Source: Reichenbachiella agarivorans (GTDB lineage: Bacteria > Bacteroidota > Bacteroidia > Cytophagales > Cyclobacteriaceae). Taken from it: a DNA stretch of 64,000 nucleotides. A model generated the notes under the pieces. The model was not told where the DNA came from. It did not search any database and saw nothing but the letters and a program-made list of their open reading frames with translations. Within the stretch, counting starts at the first letter, position 1. Every line of letters begins with the position of its first letter. Made by a program: the position numbers and the translations under genes. Below are positions 59,908 through 64,000 of this stretch, piece by piece. The stretch is taken from the NCBI RefSeq assembly GCF_025502585.1, contig NZ_CP106679.1, positions 2,945,501-3,009,500 on the forward strand, in the 5' to 3' direction.

Positions 59908-62335
59908 TTATTCATCTTTTAGTGTTTTCGCAGGATTCAACATGGCTGTGGTGATAGATCTATGGCTAATGGTCACTAAGGCTATCACGAGTGTCATGAT
60001 GAAAGAAAGTGCGAAAAATTCATACCCAATATCGATGTGGTAGGTGTATCCGCTTAGCCATTCATTCATAACATAGAAAGCCAATGGGGAAGCGATTACA
60101 AAGGCAATAACTGTTAGAGTCAGGATTTCTTTTGAGAAAATTCCTAAAATGCTCAATACAGAAGCGCCCAATACTTTTCTCACCCCGATCTCTTTAGTTC
60201 TATTGATGGCAATGAATGAGATGAGCCCATACAAACCTAGACAACCGATGAGGATGGATATCAGTGAAAAGATTCTCATGAGTGAGGTGATACTTTGTTC
60301 AGTTTCGTAACGCTCTTTTAATTCTTGGTCATAGAATTCATAATCCAATACATGCTCAGGATATACTTTTTCCCATGATTCTTCAAAATGTGAAATACCG
60401 CTTTTGATTTGATCGAGCGATGAAATTTTGATGGAGAAGCTATAGAATACACTAGGAAGATAAATTAGAACCGTATAATCTATGTCATCTTCTAGAGACT
60501 GGGTATGAAAGTTCTCGACTACTCCGATTACTTTTTTATCACCGCCTACACCAGTTACTAATTTTTCTCCAATTACTGCTTGATAATTATCTTTAAAACC
60601 CATCAAGTCAGCTAGTTTTCTATTGATAAGGATTTCAGTCGGAAAGGAATCAATCTTATGGATTTTCTGACCTGCAATTAGTTCTAAGTCAAAGAAATCC
60701 ATGTAGTACTCGTCACAGAACTTGAAATTAGCGTGATAACTATTCTTCGAATCAAGTGGGGCATAATTAATGTTGGAAAAGGAGTTGCTATTACCAGTGG
60801 GTTGGCTAATAGCAAAGGTGATACCTGAAATGTGAGGAGACTGTAGCATGATTTCTCTAAATCTTTCACGCTTTGTATCATCCTGATCTGGCAATCCTGA
60901 ATTGATGACTGCTTGAGTTTCAAATCCTAGTTTTTTTTTACTAAAGAATTCCATCTGTGCGTCGACTATGAGTGTACCAATAATCAAGAATTGAGACAAA
61001 GCAAACTGAAATACAATTAGTCCTTTTCTGAGAGAGAGTCCACCAGAATTGGTTTTAGTAGTGATCTTACTTTTTAGAGCTAAAATGGCATTCATTTTCG
61101 ACAAAAGTATGGAAGGGTAAAAGCCTGAAGTAAAGCTGACTACTAGAAACAATACGGTAAGAAATCCAATGGAGGGAAGGTCATTCAACAAATCAAGAAT
61201 CAATCTATATCCCAAAATATCCTCCAAGAGAATGAACATGATTTCGGCGATTGCTAATGATGCGATAATAGATACGAAGGTGATCAAGGCAATTTCTAAC
61301 ATGAATTGTACTATCAGCTGACTGGATTGTGCACCTATCGCCTTTCTCACACCAATTTCTTTGGCTCTGTTAGCTGCCTGAGCAGTAGCAAGGTTGATGA
61401 AGTTGATACAAGCTGTCAACACCAAAAAGAGGGCAATGGCTGCTAGAGCATAAAGGAATTCTTTGGGTATAGTCCTAGAATAGGCACCATACTCTTCGTC
61501 GAAGTGAATGCTGGACAGGGGTTGAGTGACAAATCTTTCTGTTTCGGTTTCCTCTTTGGAATAATGCTTCTCTACAAATTCAACTAATTTCTCGTCAAAC
61601 TGTTTTGGATCAAATTCTTTAGAGGTCAATATGTAGGTGTTAGTATTAGAACTGGTCGAATTCCACTCTTTTCCCTCTTTGAAATATGGATTGGAGGGAG
61701 CTTGCCCATGATATTCGAATAGCATGGTAAATGGGAAGTTGGTTGTTTCAGGTGGATCAGCTATGATTCCTATGACTTTGAAAATCTCCTCTTAAGTCCA
61801 CGATTTTGCCCATGGCTTCTACTTCATGTCCATTTTCTAATCCAAATAATTTCTTAGCAGCAGAAAGTGACAATACGACAGTATTAGGTTCGGAGAGTGC
61901 TGTTTCCTTGTTGCCAGCAAGCCATTCTGTAGTAAATATTTTAAAGAAACTATTTTCTGTAAACACGATTCCTTCATCGAGCAGAAATTTTTGAATGTCT
62001 CCATTTGGTTTTTTGATGTTGATCTGTGCTTCTTCCTGATAGTAGGTTCGAGTTACTTGCTCGATGTCTGGATAATCTTCGATGAGAGCTGGACCTACAG
62101 GGTGAGGGGTGCCCATTCCTTTGTCGACTCTATCTGGGTAGATGGACTCATTGGAGATGCGATAGATGTTTTCATATCTCTCTTGGTGTTTGTCATAGCT
62201 GTTTTCAAATTGAATCACTTTGAAAATAACCAATGAACATCCTATCCCCAGTGCTAGGCCAATGATATTGATCAAAGCATAAGTGCGGTTCTTAGTTAGG
62301 TTTCGAATGGCTGTGATGAGATAGTTTCTTAGCAT
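59908..62335 (-). pseudogene. MacB/FtsX-type ABC transporter permease, split by a frameshift
   Basis: One gene read in two frames. The N-terminal part (62335 to about 61781) has the opening MLRNYLITAIRNLTKNRTYALINIIGLALG and a MacB periplasmic core. The C-terminal part (59908 to about 61784) has the FtsX domains (EIGVRKAIGAQSSQLIVQFM and EIGVRKVLGASVLSILG). Removing one base from the T run (AAAA on plus, 61781-61784) turns a premature stop into DFKVIGIIADPPETTNFPFTMLFEY, joining them. The joined length of about 805 aa with eight helices fits the family. It is either a recent mutation or a sequencing error. No ATPase gene is adjacent. Confidence 0.85.
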
Positions 62336-62625
62336 GTGAGTCTTTGATTGTTTATCGAGGGATAGCTATTCTAATGCCATATTGCTAACCACTTGTTTTT
62401 CAATTAATTGAACTTGTTTTAGTTTACTTTCTGTATGCAATCGTACACTTTACTGTTTGTTTTTGATACAGTTTTTTGATCCTGACCGTAGATTGAAATA
62501 TGCTTTTGAAATTTATTGAATTTATGTTTAAAGCGACTTTATCATGTTTATTTTAAGTTATAGGAATCTAGAAAGGAAGACAAAATACAAGAATCCAATT
62601 AGATTTAAATCTTCATTAGTCTCAA

Positions 62626-63987
62626 ATGGAAAAAGAACAATCAAGAATACTTATAGTAGATGATGATCCCGCAGTTCTTACGACGGCTAGGCTGTTTTTA
62701 AAACAGAGATTTTCCTATGTGCATACACTATCGGATTTAAATACCTTGACCAAGGTGATGACAGAGTCTTCTTTTGATGTGGTTTTGCTGGATATGAATT
62801 ATTCTAGAGGAGAAAACGATGGTGTAGAAGGATTGAAGCTGATAGAGCAGATCATAAGAGATCATCCTCAGACGGAGGTAATACCGATTACAGCCTACGG
62901 AGAGATAGACCTAGCAGTAGAAGCGCTCAAGCGCGGAGCAAGGGATTTTATCACCAAGCCTTGGCAAAATGAAAAGCTGTATGCTACGATTGCCAATCTA
63001 TTGAATCTAAAGAAGAAACAAAATGGTGTTAGCGTTTTGAGAAACGTCAATCAGCCTCTGATTGGAGGTTCATTGGAAACTCACATGATTGGAGCTTGTC
63101 GCAGTTTTAATCAAATGCTGCAAATGATAGAAAAGGTAGCTCCCACGGATGCCAATGTATTGATATTGGGAGAAAATGGTTCAGGAAAGGAATTGGTCGC
63201 CAGAGTGCTTCATCAACAATCGGATCGATGTGACAAACCTTTTATCAAAATTGACCTGGGGTCATTGGTGGACAGTTTGTTTGAATCAGAGTTGTTTGGG
63301 CATGCCAAGGGGGCATTTACAGACGCCCAAAATGAGAAAGAAGGTAAGCTGCAAATGGCTAATGGCGGCACGTTGTTTTTGGATGAAATTGGGAATATAT
63401 CACTCTCTCAGCAGGCTAAATTATTATCAGTATTACAGGACAGAGCGGTTACAAAGGTAGGAGACAATATATCAGTACCACTCGATATTCGTATCATTTC
63501 GGCAACCCATGCAGATTTGCAGGAGATGATCAATCAGGGAGATTTTAGACAAGATTTTTTGTATCGGATTAATACCATTGAGATACAAGTGCCTTCTCTT
63601 CGGCAAAGAGTAGAGGATGTACCTCTCTTAGCTCAGTATTATCTCAATTTGTTCAAAAATAAGTATGGTAAGAAGAGTTTGAAAGTCACTGCAGAAGCGA
63701 TCAAGGTTTTGCAACAATATCCTTGGCCAGGCAATATTAGAGAGCTGAGTCATGTCATAGAACGTACCGTTATCCTAGCTGATCATCTAGTGATCAGGCC
63801 AGCAGATCTCGCACTCATGCCTAGTCATAAGGAAAACAGGGAGTTAGATCTGAATATAGAAGATATGGAAAAGACTTTGATCCTCAAAGCATTGGAAAAG
63901 AACAATGGTAATATGACTCATGCCTCTCGTGATCTGGGTATCGATAGGCAGGCATTGTACCGTAGATTGGAAAAGTATGGTCTATAA
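62626..63987 (+). CDS. Sigma-54-dependent response regulator (NtrC type)
   Basis: A 453-aa regulator. A receiver domain (about 5-125) has DDDP and phospho-Asp in VVLLDMNY (near 56). The AAA+ domain has Walker A GENGSGKE (near 184), the sigma-54 loop GAFTDA (near 228; the classical form is GAFTGA), Walker B GGTLFLDEIGN and the sensor Arg in WPGNIRELSH. A C-terminal Fis-type HTH (NNGNMTHASRDLGIDRQALYRRLEKYGL) ends the protein. The complete gene ends 13 bases before the window edge; a partner kinase probably follows. It diverges from the permease gene. Confidence 0.93.
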   Translation: MEKEQSRILIVDDDPAVLTTARLFLKQRFSYVHTLSDLNTLTKVMTESSFDVVLLDMNYSRGENDGVEGLKLIEQIIRDHPQTEVIPITAYGEIDLAVEALKRGARDFITKPWQNEKLYATIANLLNLKKKQNGVSVLRNVNQPLIGGSLETHMIGACRSFNQMLQMIEKVAPTDANVLILGENGSGKELVARVLHQQSDRCDKPFIKIDLGSLVDSLFESELFGHAKGAFTDAQNEKEGKLQMANGGTLFLDEIGNISLSQQAKLLSVLQDRAVTKVGDNISVPLDIRIISATHADLQEMINQGDFRQDFLYRINTIEIQVPSLRQRVEDVPLLAQYYLNLFKNKYGKKSLKVTAEAIKVLQQYPWPGNIRELSHVIERTVILADHLVIRPADLALMPSHKENRELDLNIEDMEKTLILKALEKNNGNMTHASRDLGIDRQALYRRLEKYGL

Positions 63988-64000
63988 TAGGTTTTTCCTG

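Noticed and set aside
62336-62625. Sigma-54 promoter for the permease gene
   Set aside because: The best match on the minus strand (GTGTACGATTGC) has wrong spacing between the GG and GC elements.

Overview
This window looks like the chromosome of a marine or soil Bacteroidota, most likely a member of Cytophagales close to Reichenbachiella. That placement is inferred from several signs: TAnnTTTG-type promoters, HU-like proteins with C-terminal tails, LytTR regulators, a TetR/TolC/adaptor/RND operon with lipoprotein signals, DUF349, DUF2795, and a cold-shock protein with a long charged N-terminus. G+C appears to be in the low forties by eye. No plasmid replication genes, rRNA, CRISPR array or transposase are visible. 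One tRNA, tRNA-Gln(TTG), is present.

Layout. (1) 1-4672 is a type I restriction-modification operon: the 3' end of hsdR, a decayed RhuM-type gene, hsdM and hsdS. The hsdS gene carries a 627-bp, in-frame insertion that encodes a DUF559 nuclease-like domain and is bounded by long inverted repeats. (2) 4673-12700 holds a cluster of regularly spaced CACGTG sites, an HU-like protein, an NlpC/P60 hydrolase, two MFS exporters, a secreted S41 protease and a PepSY-type membrane protein. (3) 12870-21970 holds small S4 and DUF3817 genes, an unrecognised pair (a four-helix membrane protein with two coiled coils, then a VWA-like lipoprotein), a possible structured RNA, a hybrid histidine kinase overlapping tail-to-tail with a LytTR regulator, and a Ca/Na antiporter. 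(4) 22015-31250 holds cysM/cysE cysteine synthesis, a DUF89 phosphatase, a cold-shock protein, DoxX, HxlR and VOC genes, EttA, DUF349 and DUF2795. (5) 31300-39813 is a minus-strand housekeeping block: ispD, queA, a small lipoprotein, pth, rplY, prs, tRNA-Gln and purL. (6) 39892-47472 holds an alpha/beta hydrolase diverging from a TetR-regulated RND efflux operon. (7) 47608-55074 holds a thioredoxin-like lipoprotein, proline dehydrogenase, NhaC antiporter, a DEDD exonuclease and an AddB-like nuclease. (8) 55075-57830 is an accessory patch of small genes whose ends carry related TGCYACMACATT motifs, suggesting gene-cassette exchange. (9) 57912-64000 holds an acyl-CoA dehydrogenase with duplicated palindromic operators, a frameshifted MacB/FtsX-type permease and a sigma-54 response regulator.

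The features most worth follow-up are the inverted-repeat-bounded DUF559 insertion inside hsdS, the coiled-coil/VWA gene pair with the possible structured RNA after it, and the cassette-like small genes near 56 kb. All functional calls come from motif recognition by eye. No database searches or folding programs were run.
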